Origin: Tardiphaga sp. | GTDB lineage: Bacteria > Pseudomonadota > Alphaproteobacteria > Rhizobiales > Xanthobacteraceae | NCBI GenBank assembly: GCA_030147505.1 | Contig: JASBVG010000017.1 | Span: forward strand, 62,001 to 126,000 | Length of the DNA: 64,000 nucleotides | Reading direction: 5' to 3' | Shown here: positions 53,221 to 62,443 of the stretch, in pieces | Layout of the letters: each line of letters opens with the position of its first letter | How positions within the stretch are numbered: position 1 is the first letter of the stretch | Notes under the pieces: generated by a model | What the model saw: only the letters and a program-made list of their open reading frames with translations | The model's database searches: none | Told to the model about the DNA's origin: nothing | Position numbers and translations under genes: made by a program

Positions 53221-54444
53221 CTAGCTGCTGCGTTCGTCGGCGATCACCTTCCCGTCATTCGGCAGGGAGCCGGGGGCGACCAGCTCCACCGTCCCGCCGA
53301 GCTTGCTGACCGCTCGCAAGGTGGCGGTGACCGCGTCCCGCAGCCCGGCTTCGCTGTTCGCCTCGGCTTTCAGCACCATGGCGTCGCTCTCGCCATCGCG
53401 GGATACGACCAGTCGGAGGCGGCCGAGCTCTGGGTGCCGTTTACCGATTTCGGCGATCTGTTCGGGACGGACGAACATGCCTTTCACCTTGGTGGCCTGA
53501 TCCGCCCGGCCCATCCAGCCCTTGATCCGCATATTGGTCCGTCCGCAGGCGCTCGGGCCTGATAAGGCAGCGGTCAGGTCCCCCAGCGCCAGCCGAATCC
53601 AGGGATGATGAGGATCCAGCGAGGTGACGACGATCTCGCCGACATCTCCGGCTGCGACGGGATCGCCAGTGCCGGGGGTGACGATTTCGAGGATGAGATC
53701 CTCATTGACGATCAACCCGTCCCGCGCCGGGCTCTCATAGGCGATAAAGCCGAGATCGGCCGTGGCATAGGCCTGATAGGCGTCGATGCCCCGTGCTTTG
53801 ATCTCCGCCTGCAGGGAGGGCGGGAAGGCAGCGCCGGACACCAGTGCCCGCTTGATCGAGGAAACGTCGCGCGCGGCCTTCTCTGCGGCATCCAGGAGTA
53901 TCTTGAGGAAGTCCGGGGTGCCGGTATAGGCCACTGGCCGATAGATTTCGATCAGCTCGAGCTGCTGGTCGGTATTGCCCGGCCCGGCCGGGATCACGGC
54001 GCAGCCGAGCGCCCGGGCGGCGCCGTCGAAGATGAAGCCGCCCGGGGTTAGGTGATAGCTGAAGGTGTTGAGGACGATGTCGCCCGGCTGGAACCCGGCG
54101 GCATGCAGCGCCCGGGCGCCGTGCCAGGGGTCGGCGTGTTTCGATTCCGGCTCGAAAATCGGGCCGGGGGAGGTGAACAGCCGGCCGAACGAGCCCGGCT
54201 GGGCCGCCACGAAGCCGCCGAAGGGCGGTGTGGCCTTGTGCAGGGCCGGCAGGTCCGATTTCCGCAGCACCGGCAGTTGCGCCAGCATGGCCGGGCTGAC
54301 GATGGCGGCAGGATTGATGCCCTTCAGATGTTCCGCATAGGCCGGTGCCTGCATCGCGTGGCGCAGCATGTCGGGCAGCCGCGAGAACAGATTGGCGTGG
54401 CGGTGCGACGGGTCGCAATTTTCGAGGCTGTCGAAGTGGCGCAT
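53221..54444 (-). CDS. PaaK-like adenylate-forming protein lacking a clear ATP loop
   Basis: A 407-residue protein related to phenylacetate-CoA ligases: LPVLRKSDLPALHK, HLTPGGFIFDGAARALGCAVIP, YTGTPDFLKILLD, AYATADLGFIAYE, DVGEIVVTSLDP and GRADQATKVKGMFVRPEQI, which is the conserved hinge region. Where PaaK has the Ser/Thr-rich SSGTTGKP loop this protein has FTSPGPIFEPE, so adenylation may be altered. It lies at the boundary between the glycan and Liv regions and could activate an aromatic acid. Confidence 0.8.
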   Translation of the reverse strand: MRHFDSLENCDPSHRHANLFSRLPDMLRHAMQAPAYAEHLKGINPAAIVSPAMLAQLPVLRKSDLPALHKATPPFGGFVAAQPGSFGRLFTSPGPIFEPESKHADPWHGARALHAAGFQPGDIVLNTFSYHLTPGGFIFDGAARALGCAVIPAGPGNTDQQLELIEIYRPVAYTGTPDFLKILLDAAEKAARDVSSIKRALVSGAAFPPSLQAEIKARGIDAYQAYATADLGFIAYESPARDGLIVNEDLILEIVTPGTGDPVAAGDVGEIVVTSLDPHHPWIRLALGDLTAALSGPSACGRTNMRIKGWMGRADQATKVKGMFVRPEQIAEIGKRHPELGRLRLVVSRDGESDAMVLKAEANSEAGLRDAVTATLRAVSKLGGTVELVAPGSLPNDGKVIADERSS

Positions 54445-54514
54445 CTGGCTATGTCCTGGTGGTTGCGACGTTGCGGTCGTTCCTTGGCCTGTGCTGGCGT
54501 GCTACGGGACAATC

Positions 54515-55156
54515 ATGTGGTCAGAACGTATCGTCCATTGGCTCGAAAGCTGGGGCCAGCTTGATCTCCCTGCAGCGGGCGTCCTGGCGGCGCTGGTCGT
54601 TGCGTCCTCGTTCCTGCCGGTTCCCCGCACCTTCGTCGTCATCGGCGCGGGTGCCGCATTCGGTCTGCCATCGCTGGCCGTCATTCTTCCGGTTGCGGCC
54701 ATCGCGTCGGTGCTCGCCTGCCTGCTGGCGCGTCATGTCCTGCGCGACTGGGTCGAGCGTCAGATCGACAAACGCGCAACCTGGCGCGTGATCGCGCGGG
54801 CGGTGAACGACGAAGGCTGGCGCATCATGGCCCTGATGCGCTTCTTCGGTCCGATGCCGAACTCGGCGCAGAACTATCTGTTCGGCCTCACCAAGATCGG
54901 CCTGCTGCCTTACGCTGTGATCACCACCATCTGCACGATGCCGCAGCTCGTATTCTACACCTATCTCGGTGCCTCCGGTCGTGCGCTGCTGCTGGAGGAA
55001 GGCTCTTCCTTCAAGCGCGCCCTGATTGTTGTGGCCGCCATCAGCGTGGCCACGATCGCGTTCCTGGTATCGCGCCGCGTGCGTGCCATCCTGGCAAGCA
55101 AGACCGGCCTTGCCTGCGCCGGGCCTGTCTGTCGCGAGCAGGTTGTCCAGAACTAG
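54515..55156 (+). CDS. TVP38/TMEM64 (DedA-like) membrane protein
   Basis: A 213-residue protein from ATG 54515, with GGGAC upstream; an in-frame start far upstream lies inside the antiparallel gene and is unlikely. Segments include GVLAALVVASSFLPVPRTF, AAFGLPSLAVILPVAAIASV, LMRFFGPMPNSAQNYLFG, TKIGLLPYAVITTICTMPQL and ALIVVAAISVATIAFLV. RFFGPMPNSAQNY resembles the R..P.-P..-N[YW] element of this superfamily, many of which are lipid scramblases or transport undecaprenyl phosphate. The stop overlaps the convergent livF gene. Confidence 0.78.
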   Translation: MWSERIVHWLESWGQLDLPAAGVLAALVVASSFLPVPRTFVVIGAGAAFGLPSLAVILPVAAIASVLACLLARHVLRDWVERQIDKRATWRVIARAVNDEGWRIMALMRFFGPMPNSAQNYLFGLTKIGLLPYAVITTICTMPQLVFYTYLGASGRALLLEEGSSFKRALIVVAAISVATIAFLVSRRVRAILASKTGLACAGPVCREQVVQN

Positions 55157-55992
55157 AGCCACCGTTTACGCCGCTTGAAACTCTTGAGGTTCTTGAAACT
55201 CTTGCGCTGGTCGCCGGCGCCGCCGAGATAGAACTCCTTCACGTCTTCGTTGTCGCGTAGTTCATCCGCGGTGCCGTCGAGCACCACCTTGCCCTGTTCC
55301 ATGATGTAGCCATGGCTCGCGACCGACAGCGCGGCGCGCGCATTCTGCTCGACCAGCAGGATGGTGACGCCGAGATCGCGATTGATCTTCTTGATGATGG
55401 CGAACACTTCCTTCACCAGCAGCGGCGACAGGCCCATCGACGGCTCGTCCATCAGGATCATTTTGGGCCGCGCCATCAGCGCACGCCCGATTGCCAGCAT
55501 CTGCTGCTCGCCGCCGGAGAGATAGCCGGCGAGGCCGGTGCGCTCCTTCAGCCGCGGGAAGTAGTCATAGACCATGTCAATGTCGCTGGAGACTTCGCCG
55601 TCACGCCGCGTGAAGGCGCCGAGGCGAAGGTTTTCCTGGCAGGTCATGTCGGCGACGATGCGACGTCCTTCCATCACCTGGAAGATGCCGCGACGGACGA
55701 TCCTGTCGGGATCGGTGCCGTCGATCCGTTCGCCGTCGAACATGATCTCGCCGCGCGTGACTTCGCCGTCTTCGGTCTTGAGTAGACCGGATATGGCTTT
55801 CAGCGTCGTCGACTTGCCGGCGCCATTGGCGCCAAGCAACGCGACGATGGCGCCCTTCGGCACCTCCATGCTGAGGCCGCGCAGCACGAGGATGACGTCA
55901 TCATAGACGACCTCGATGTTGCGGACATCGAGGAGGGGAGATGTTGATGTGGCAGGTATGACCCTGGCTTCAGGTTGGAGTGTCGTCTGCAA
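55153..55992 (-). CDS. livF: Liv-type ABC transporter ATP-binding protein LivF
   Basis: A 279-residue ATPase. TTG 55992 is supported by GGGAG eight bases upstream. It has Walker A LLGANGAGKSTTLKAISG, the LivF-typical FQVMEGRRIVADMTCQENL, signature YLSGGEQQMLAIGRAL, Walker B MILMDEPSMGLSP and the H-loop region VTILLVEQN. The C-terminus ends in a basic tail, KSFKNLKSFKRRKRW. It belongs with the permeases and binding protein upstream but is separated from them by a 213-base gap with a large repeat. Confidence 0.93.
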   Translation of the reverse strand: MQTTLQPEARVIPATSTSPLLDVRNIEVVYDDVILVLRGLSMEVPKGAIVALLGANGAGKSTTLKAISGLLKTEDGEVTRGEIMFDGERIDGTDPDRIVRRGIFQVMEGRRIVADMTCQENLRLGAFTRRDGEVSSDIDMVYDYFPRLKERTGLAGYLSGGEQQMLAIGRALMARPKMILMDEPSMGLSPLLVKEVFAIIKKINRDLGVTILLVEQNARAALSVASHGYIMEQGKVVLDGTADELRDNEDVKEFYLGGAGDQRKSFKNLKSFKRRKRWL

Positions 55993-56020
55993 ATCAGTGA
56001 CTCCCGGTCGCGGCTCTATC

Positions 56021-56183
56021 TGTCCCTCCCTCCAGCGCAGCGAAGCTGCGCGCAGTGGGGAGGGGGCCGGCCCTCTCGGGCCGGTCGGGTGGGGTGCCTC
56101 CGCAAGCTCCGAGTTTGCGAAGGCACCCCCCCGCCTATCGGCGGCCCCTCCCCACTGCGCCGCTACGCGGCTTGGGGGAGGGA
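56021..56183. repeat. Large cruciform-like palindromic intergenic element
   Basis: Outer arms GCGCAGTGGGGAGGGG (56050-56065) and CCCCTCCCCACTGCGC (56145-56160) are exact 16-base inverted copies. Between them lie GGCCGGCCC-TCTC-GGGCCGGTC (56065-56086) and GGGGTGCC...GGCACCCC (about 56090-56130), giving three stacked hairpins. CCCTCCCTCC and GGGGGAGGGA flank the arms. It lies between the binding-protein gene and livF. Such CTCCCTCC-type elements recur in Bradyrhizobium-group genomes and may attenuate or stabilise the operon mRNA. Confidence 0.78.
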
Positions 56184-56205
56184 AATCGTTGGCTTTGTCG
56201 CTAAC

Positions 56206-57486
56206 TTACCAACCATGCCATTCCGGCTTGCGCGGCAGGTCCACGGTCTTCACTTTCTCAAGCTTGATCGTGCCCTTGGCCATCAGGTCGTTCAGATCGC
56301 CATCGGTCGAACCGGACACCTTGGAGCGATAGAGATCGACCTTGGTGGTGGGGCGGTGATCTTTGGCAGTCCAGGTCGAGGGATTGCAGACACCCTCCAT
56401 GCCGGCCGGCACCCAGTCCGCCTTCTGATAGAAACCCTTCGCGACGTTCTCACCATTGGTACCGCCATTCTTCGCGGCCCATTCGATGGCTTCCTTCATG
56501 TAGAGCGAGGTGCAGACGCCGGCAATGTAATGCACTGGGCGATAGATCTTGCCCGAAGGGTCGGAGATCTTCGAAATTTCCTGCACCGTCTTCATCCCCG
56601 GCGCATTGCCGCCCCAGCCGACTGCCGTGCGCAGCGGGAAGATCACGCCATCGGCGGCATCGCCCGCGGCCTTGGCGGCGTTCTCATCCATACCCCACAC
56701 ATTGCTCATGAACTGGATGTCCACGCCGGCCGCCTTGCAGGCCTTCATCACTGAGATGTTGGAGGCTGCAGTGTTACCGAGATAGGCGTAATTGGCGCCG
56801 GCACTCTTCAGGCTTAGGCACTGCGCCGAATAGTCGCCCGGTGACAGCGCGAACACCAGCGGCGGCAGCACTTCAAAGCCGAGCTCGGCGGCGAGCGCTT
56901 CACCGGCGGCCTTCGGTGCGTTCGGATAGGGATGGTTGGCGCCCATATGGACATATTTCGGCTTGCCGGATTTGCCCTTGGCCTTCCAGTCCTCCGCTGC
57001 CCACGTCAGCTCGGCACGCAATGCGTCCGAATAGCTCGGGCCGTAGAAGAAGTTGTAAGGCGCAGGCTTCGCCTTGCCGCCGGCGCCGGTCGGATCGGTC
57101 AGCGCTGCTGAGTAGGAACCCGAGATGTCCGGGATCTTGTCCTGTGCGAGGAAGCCGGTGAGGGCTTCCGTGTCCGCCGTGCCCCAGCCCATGATCGCCG
57201 AGACCTTCTCGCCGCCCGACCACTTCTTGTACAGCGCGATGGCGCGCGGCACCTGATAGCCATAATCATTGCTGTCGAGATTGACCTGCTTGCCGCCGAT
57301 GCCGCCATTCTTGTTGATCCAGGCGAAGGTATCGACCACGCCCTGGCCGTAGGGCGTGCCGACGTCGGAGGTGCCCCCGGAATAATCGGCGAGATGTCCC
57401 ACGGCAATCTGCGCCTGCGCGGAGGCAGAGGCGCCTGCAATCAACAAAGCGAGCGATGCGGAAGTCAGTAATGATTTCATCGTCAT
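56206..57486 (-). CDS. ABC transporter periplasmic substrate-binding protein (Liv/amide-urea type)
   Basis: About 426 residues. ATG 57486 is best placed, seven bases after GGGAG; ATGs at 57492 and 57480 flank it. Signal peptide core SLLTSASLALLIAGASASAQA, then QIAVGHLADYSGGTSDVG. GGIGGKQVNLDSNDYGY, ALYKKWSGGEKVSAIMGWG and MEGVCNPSTWTAKDHRPTTK are typical of periplasmic-binding proteins type 6, the Liv/Amide class. The ligand is not evident; the acyl-CoA ligase in the operon suggests an aromatic or fatty acid. Confidence 0.88.
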   Translation of the reverse strand: MTMKSLLTSASLALLIAGASASAQAQIAVGHLADYSGGTSDVGTPYGQGVVDTFAWINKNGGIGGKQVNLDSNDYGYQVPRAIALYKKWSGGEKVSAIMGWGTADTEALTGFLAQDKIPDISGSYSAALTDPTGAGGKAKPAPYNFFYGPSYSDALRAELTWAAEDWKAKGKSGKPKYVHMGANHPYPNAPKAAGEALAAELGFEVLPPLVFALSPGDYSAQCLSLKSAGANYAYLGNTAASNISVMKACKAAGVDIQFMSNVWGMDENAAKAAGDAADGVIFPLRTAVGWGGNAPGMKTVQEISKISDPSGKIYRPVHYIAGVCTSLYMKEAIEWAAKNGGTNGENVAKGFYQKADWVPAGMEGVCNPSTWTAKDHRPTTKVDLYRSKVSGSTDGDLNDLMAKGTIKLEKVKTVDLPRKPEWHGW

Positions 57487-57537
57487 GAGCATTCTCCCAG
57501 CGTTTTATGTTTTATGGTCGTGAGCAGTCCGCCGTCC

Positions 57538-58611
57538 TCAATGCGAGAACGGGTAGAGTTTCCAGTAGGCCTTGATCTGTCGCCAGCGATGCGCGAGTCC
57601 GTCCGGTTCGAACACCAGGAAGGCGATGATGATGACGCCGATGGCGATCTCGCGCAAAAATGTGAGATTGTTGTTGAGGGCGAGCGCCTTGTCGATGACA
57701 CCGCCTTTCAGCTCCATGCTGATCCATTCCATCGCTTCCGGCACCAGCACCACGAAGGCCGTGCCCATGAGCGTGCCCATGACCGAGCCGGTGCCGCCGA
57801 TGATCACCATCGCTAGGAACAGGATCGAGCGCTCGATGCCAAAGCCTTCATTGGAGACGACGAGCTGGTAATGCGCATAGAGCGCGCCGGCGATGCCCGC
57901 GAAGAACGCGGCCAGCCCGAAGGACAGCGTGCGATATTTGGTGAGGTTGATGCCCATGATCTCGGCGGAGAGATAATGGTCGCGCACCGCTACCAGCGCG
58001 CGCCCGTCGCGCGTGCGCATCAGATTGGTGACGAGCAGATAGCTGACAACGACATAAGCGAGCACGACATAGAAATACTGTCGGTCGCCACGCAGTACGT
58101 AACCGAAGATCGAGAACGGTTCGGCCATCGCCGGAACCGAGCCGCCGGAGAACCATTCGGCGCGGGAGAAGAAATCGATCAGGATATATTGGGCGGCGAG
58201 GGTGGCGATGACGAGATAAAGACCCTTCAGCCGCGCCGCTGGCAAGCCGAAGATCAGGCCGACAATGGCGGTGACGACGCCAGCCAGGGGGATCGCGAAG
58301 AACACCGGGATCGATGTCTTGTTGGAGATATAGGCAGAGGTGAAGGCGCCGAGCAGGAAGAAGGCGGCGTGGCCGATGGAGATCTGGCCGGTGAAGCCGA
58401 CCAGGATGTTGAGCCCCAGCGCAGCGATGCCGAAGATGCCGATCTGGATCAGGATCGCCAGCCAGTACTCGCTGAACACCAGTGGTGCGAGGCAGGTGAT
58501 GGCAATGCCGAGGATCGCAAAATTGCGGCTCGTCGTGGTCGGAAAGATCGTGGTGTCAACCGCATAGGAGGTGCGGAAGTCGCCGGCGGGGAGGAGTGTG
58601 GAATTCGCCAT
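57538..58611 (-). CDS. livM: Liv-type ABC transporter permease LivM
   Basis: A 357-residue inner-membrane protein with about nine or ten hydrophobic segments. LNILVGFTGQISIGHAAFFLLGAFT near residue 68 is the LivM signature, quoted here in part as VGFTGQISIGHAAFF. RDGRALVAVRDHYLSAEIMG is the coupling region and LSFGLAAFFAGIAGALYAH follows. It overlaps no gene but lies three bases after livH, so they are one operon. Confidence 0.93.
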   Translation of the reverse strand: MANSTLLPAGDFRTSYAVDTTIFPTTTSRNFAILGIAITCLAPLVFSEYWLAILIQIGIFGIAALGLNILVGFTGQISIGHAAFFLLGAFTSAYISNKTSIPVFFAIPLAGVVTAIVGLIFGLPAARLKGLYLVIATLAAQYILIDFFSRAEWFSGGSVPAMAEPFSIFGYVLRGDRQYFYVVLAYVVVSYLLVTNLMRTRDGRALVAVRDHYLSAEIMGINLTKYRTLSFGLAAFFAGIAGALYAHYQLVVSNEGFGIERSILFLAMVIIGGTGSVMGTLMGTAFVVLVPEAMEWISMELKGGVIDKALALNNNLTFLREIAIGVIIIAFLVFEPDGLAHRWRQIKAYWKLYPFSH

Positions 58612-58614
58612 GGC

Positions 58615-59508
58615 TTACACCCGCTCGATGTCTTTGGTGCCGAACAGGCCGTAAGGCTTGATCATGAGGATGATGATCAGCACGTAGAACGGCGCGATCT
58701 CATAGAGATTGCCCCAATGCAGATATTCGCTGTCGATGAATTGCGCGAAGTTCTCCAAAAGCCCGATGATGATGCCGCCGATGACCGCGCCGCCGATCGA
58801 GTCGAGACCGCCGAGGATGACGGCGGGGAATACCTTGATGCCGTAGATCGATAGGCCCGAGGACACGCCGTTCACCACCGCGACGACGACTCCGGCTACG
58901 GCGGAGACCATCGCGGAGATCGCCCAGGCCATGGCGAATACGGTCTTGACCGAGATGCCCAGCGATTGCGCCACCTGTTGGTTGAATGCAGTTGCACGCA
59001 TCGCAAGGCCCCATTTCGAAACCTTGAAGAACCATGCCATGCCGATCATCATCAGCAGCGAGACGACGAGGCTCATCACATAGACGGTCTGGATCTGCAG
59101 GCTGCCGATCGTCACCGCCTGGCTGGTGAAGACGCGCGGGAAGGGCTGCGGATTGACGCCATAGATCCATTTCAGCGCCGCCTGGAAGACGGCGGACAGT
59201 GCGATGGTCACCATGATCACCGAAATGATCGGCTCGCCGATCAGCGGCCGCAGGATCACGACCTGCACGAGAATGCCGAAGGCGAACATGAACACCAGGG
59301 TCATCGGCATGCCGAGCCAGAACGGCACCTGATATTTGGTCAGCAATGTCCAGCATACCCAGGCGCCGATCAGCAGCAATTCGCCCTGGGCGAAATTGAC
59401 GACCTGCGTGGCCTTGTAGATCAGCACGAACGACATCGCGACCACGCCATACAGCGTGCCGACCACGAGGCCGTTGACGAGAAGCTGGATGAGGAAGGCT
59501 GTGTTCAT
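58615..59508 (-). CDS. livH: Liv-type ABC transporter permease LivH
   Basis: A 297-residue permease with about eight membrane segments. LLVNGLVVGTLYGVVAMSF, VNFAQGELLLIGAW, the coupling motif AMRATAFNQQVAQSLGI and LGGLDSIGGAVIGGIIIGL are standard LivH features. Start 59508 overlaps the acyl-CoA ligase stop by four bases. Forms the channel with LivM. Confidence 0.93.
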   Translation of the reverse strand: MNTAFLIQLLVNGLVVGTLYGVVAMSFVLIYKATQVVNFAQGELLLIGAWVCWTLLTKYQVPFWLGMPMTLVFMFAFGILVQVVILRPLIGEPIISVIMVTIALSAVFQAALKWIYGVNPQPFPRVFTSQAVTIGSLQIQTVYVMSLVVSLLMMIGMAWFFKVSKWGLAMRATAFNQQVAQSLGISVKTVFAMAWAISAMVSAVAGVVVAVVNGVSSGLSIYGIKVFPAVILGGLDSIGGAVIGGIIIGLLENFAQFIDSEYLHWGNLYEIAPFYVLIIILMIKPYGLFGTKDIERV

Positions 59509-61433
59509 TCCGCCGCCTCCATCCGCGCGCCGCTTCCCATGTCCACCACTTTCAGCTTCGTGCGTATCCGCTGTGACGTGCCGTCCTGAAACCGGATCGT
59601 CGTATCCACCGGGATTTCGCTCCGGCCGCCATAGATGCCGTCGATGATGTCGGCGTATTTTTCATTGATGACGTTGCGACGGACTTTTCGGGTGCGCGTC
59701 AGCTCGCCATCGTCGGCATCAAGTTCCTTATAGAGTAGCAAGAAGCGCGAGATGCGCTGCGCCGGAGGCAGCGTCGCGTTCACGGTCTCGACTTCCTTCT
59801 GCAGCAGCGCATAGACCTCGGGCCGTGACGACAAATCGGTGTATGTCGTGAAGGCCAGCCGGTTCTTTTCTGCCCATTTCGAGATGATCGAATAGCGGAT
59901 GCAGATCATCGCAGCGAGCGCATCACGGCCGGCGCCGAGCACGACCGTCTCGGCGACGTATGGCGAGAATTTCAGCTTGTTCTCGATATATTGGGGTGAG
60001 AAGCGTTCGCCGCGGGTGGTCTCGGCGAGATCCTTGATGCGGTCGATGACGACGAGCTGCTTGGCGTCATTGAAATAGCCGGCGTCGCCGGAATGCATCC
60101 AGCCGTCGCGCATGTCGGCTGCGGAGGCCTCTGCGTTCTTGTAGTAGCCAAGAAACATGTTCGGGTGCTTCACCACGATCTCGCCGACGCCCTGGTTGTC
60201 GGGATCGCGGACCTCGATCTGGATGCCATCACCCATGGCGATGCCGGTGGTGTCGGGATCGACGGCATCGGGCGCATGCAGCGTGAAGGCGCCCAGCGTC
60301 TCGGTCTGGCCGTAGAGCGTGCGCAGCGGCACGCCCATCGCGCGGAAGAACTTGAACGTATCCGGCCCCAACGCCGCGCCGCCGGTGGCCGCCGAGCGCA
60401 GGCGGGTGAAGCCCAGACGATCGCGCAATGCGCGGAACAGCAACATATCGGCGACGGCGGAGCGCTTGCCGTCGGCGAGGGCATTGAGCCCAGTTTTCAT
60501 GCCGAGCTCATACAAGCTCTGCTTGAGGGGGGAGGCATCCATCACGCGCGCGCGGACATCGGCAGCAATGCCTTCCCAAACGCGGGGCGCGAACAGCACG
60601 AAGGTCGGCGCGATCTCGCGGAAATCGTTCATCATGGTGTCCTGCTGCTCGACAAAGTTGACCTTCATCCGTGACAGCAGGCCTTTGCCGAGGGCATAGA
60701 CCTGTTCCATGATCCAGGGCAGAGGCAGCACCGAGACATATTCGTCATCCGGTCCCTTCGGATCGAACGACAGATACACTGCGCAATGGCCGAGCACGCG
60801 GCCGGCAGCGAGCATGGCGAGCTTGGGGTTGGACGTCGTGCCCGATGTGGTGCAGAGGATCGCGACATCTTCACCCTTGGTCGCATCGACCATCTGGTCG
60901 TAGAGCGCTGGCTCCTTGGCCGCGCGGTCGCGGCCCATCTGCGCGAGCTTGTCCGCCTCCAGCAAACGCGGATCGTCATATTTCCGCATCCCGCGCGGAT
61001 CACTGTAGATGATATGCTTCAGAGCCGGGACGCGGTCGGCGAGAGTGAGCAGCTTGTCGACCTGTTCTTCGTCCTCGGCGAACACGATCTTCGCTTCGCC
61101 GTAATTGAGAAGATACGCCGCTTCCTCATCCAGTACATCGCGATAAAGGCCGAGGCTCATGCCCCCTATAGCATGGGCGGCGATCTCCGCCGACACCCAG
61201 TCCGGCCGGTTGTCGCCGATGATGCCGATGACATCACCCTGGCCGATGCCGAGCTCCATCATGCCGAGCGCAAAGTCCTTCACCCTGCTGTGGTAATCGT
61301 TCCAGGTGAATTCGCGCCACAGCCCGAAATCCTTTTCGCGCAGCGCGATCTCGCCGCCGTGCTCCCTGGCGTTGAGGCGCAGAAGCTTCGGATAGGTATC
61401 CGCCTGTTTGACGCGGCCGGCATAGTCCATCAT
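59505..61433 (-). CDS. Acyl-CoA synthetase (AMP-forming), long-chain type
   Basis: A 642-residue adenylate-forming enzyme that makes acyl-CoA from a carboxylic acid, ATP and CoA. The ATP loop TTSGTTSNPKLAML lies near residue 195; RSAATGGAALGPDTFKFF, YGQTETLGAF, DGWMHSGDAGYFNDAKQLVVIDRIKD (in part) and GERFSPQYIENKL follow. The start overlaps livG and the end overlaps livH, so the ligase is translationally locked into the transport operon. This layout suggests import and immediate CoA activation of the substrate. Confidence 0.93.
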   Translation of the reverse strand: MMDYAGRVKQADTYPKLLRLNAREHGGEIALREKDFGLWREFTWNDYHSRVKDFALGMMELGIGQGDVIGIIGDNRPDWVSAEIAAHAIGGMSLGLYRDVLDEEAAYLLNYGEAKIVFAEDEEQVDKLLTLADRVPALKHIIYSDPRGMRKYDDPRLLEADKLAQMGRDRAAKEPALYDQMVDATKGEDVAILCTTSGTTSNPKLAMLAAGRVLGHCAVYLSFDPKGPDDEYVSVLPLPWIMEQVYALGKGLLSRMKVNFVEQQDTMMNDFREIAPTFVLFAPRVWEGIAADVRARVMDASPLKQSLYELGMKTGLNALADGKRSAVADMLLFRALRDRLGFTRLRSAATGGAALGPDTFKFFRAMGVPLRTLYGQTETLGAFTLHAPDAVDPDTTGIAMGDGIQIEVRDPDNQGVGEIVVKHPNMFLGYYKNAEASAADMRDGWMHSGDAGYFNDAKQLVVIDRIKDLAETTRGERFSPQYIENKLKFSPYVAETVVLGAGRDALAAMICIRYSIISKWAEKNRLAFTTYTDLSSRPEVYALLQKEVETVNATLPPAQRISRFLLLYKELDADDGELTRTRKVRRNVINEKYADIIDGIYGGRSEIPVDTTIRFQDGTSQRIRTKLKVVDMGSGARMEAAE

Positions 61434-62251
61434 GCGGCGCTCTCCGCCTGGACGTGTATGTCGTCGGGATCAGTCAGTGCCTCGTCTTCCTCGCCGAGAT
61501 AGGCTCGCTTCACATGCGGATCGGCGAGCACGGCGGCCGGATCGCCCTCGGCGATCTTGCGGCCGAAATCGAGCACCATCACGCGGTGGGAAATATCCAT
61601 CACCACGCCCATGTCGTGCTCGATCATCATCACGGTCATGCCGAACTCTTCGTTGAGATCGACGATGTAGCGCGCCATGTCCTCCTTCTCCTCGAAATTC
61701 ATGCCGGCCATCGGCTCGTCAAGGAGAATGAGTTTCGGCTCCAGCGCCATCGCGCGCGCGAGCTCGACGCGCTTGCGCAGCCCATAGGGCAGTGTGCCGG
61801 CCGTCGCTTTGCGAACGCTCTGCAGGTCGAGGAAGTCGATGATCTCCTCCACCTTGCGGCGATGTTCCAGTTCCTCCTTGCGCGCGCCGGTGAACCAGTA
61901 GAGCGAGCCGGTGAGGAAGTTGTTCTTCAACAGGTGATGGCGGCCGACCATGATGTTGTCGAGCACGCTCATATGGTGGAATAGTGCCAGATTCTGGAAG
62001 GTGCGGCCGATGCCGATGCGCGGGCGGGCATTGGTGTTGAGATTGGTGATCTCGTGGCCACCGTAGAACAACTGGCCTTCGGTCGGTTTGTAACGGCCGG
62101 AGATGCAGTTGACGATGGAGGTCTTGCCGGCGCCATTGGGCCCGATGATGGAAAACAGCTCGCCCTGATTGACGGCGAAGCTCACATCCGTGAGCGCACG
62201 CACGCCACCGAAGCGCAGCGATACCCCGCGTACTTCCAAAGCAACCGTCAC
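61430..62251 (-). CDS. livG: Liv-type ABC transporter ATP-binding protein LivG
   Basis: A 273-residue ATPase. I choose GTG 62251, seven bases after GGGAGG, over a GTG at 62299 that lacks a good site. It shows LRFGGVRALTDVSFAV, Walker A IIGPNGAGKTSIVNCISG, the LivG-type IGRTFQNLALFHHMSVLDN, signature region LPYGLRKRVELARAMAL and Walker B LILLDEPMAGMN, with MMIEHDMGVVMD. First gene of the operon and divergent from the Crp/Fnr regulator. Confidence 0.92.
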   Translation of the reverse strand: MTVALEVRGVSLRFGGVRALTDVSFAVNQGELFSIIGPNGAGKTSIVNCISGRYKPTEGQLFYGGHEITNLNTNARPRIGIGRTFQNLALFHHMSVLDNIMVGRHHLLKNNFLTGSLYWFTGARKEELEHRRKVEEIIDFLDLQSVRKATAGTLPYGLRKRVELARAMALEPKLILLDEPMAGMNFEEKEDMARYIVDLNEEFGMTVMMIEHDMGVVMDISHRVMVLDFGRKIAEGDPAAVLADPHVKRAYLGEEDEALTDPDDIHVQAESAA

Positions 62252-62405
62252 GCATGCCCTCCCAGATACGGCGCTTGACGCGCTCTTTATCCCGTCCACG
62301 GTAACGCCCGGAGCTTATATCTCCGGGGCATCGCAGGCCATTCGACTAATGAACCTTCCGCGGTGATCCTCCCTACGTTAAACCCGCTCAGGGAAATGTC
62401 TCGCG

Positions 62406-62422
62406 CCGGACAATTGGTCCGG
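62406..62422. promoter_or_regulatory. Palindrome in the livG/regulator divergent region
   Basis: CCGGAC-AATTG-GTCCGG has perfect six-base arms. It lies between livG (start 62251, minus) and the Crp/Fnr gene (start 62481, plus), a place suited for an operator acting on both. Confidence 0.4.
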
Positions 62423-62443
62423 CATTTTGTCGCGTGGCATGTA

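Noticed and set aside
57871..58854. 327-codon plus-strand frame opposite livM and livH
   Set aside because: Low-complexity acidic/basic translation antisense to clear permease genes.
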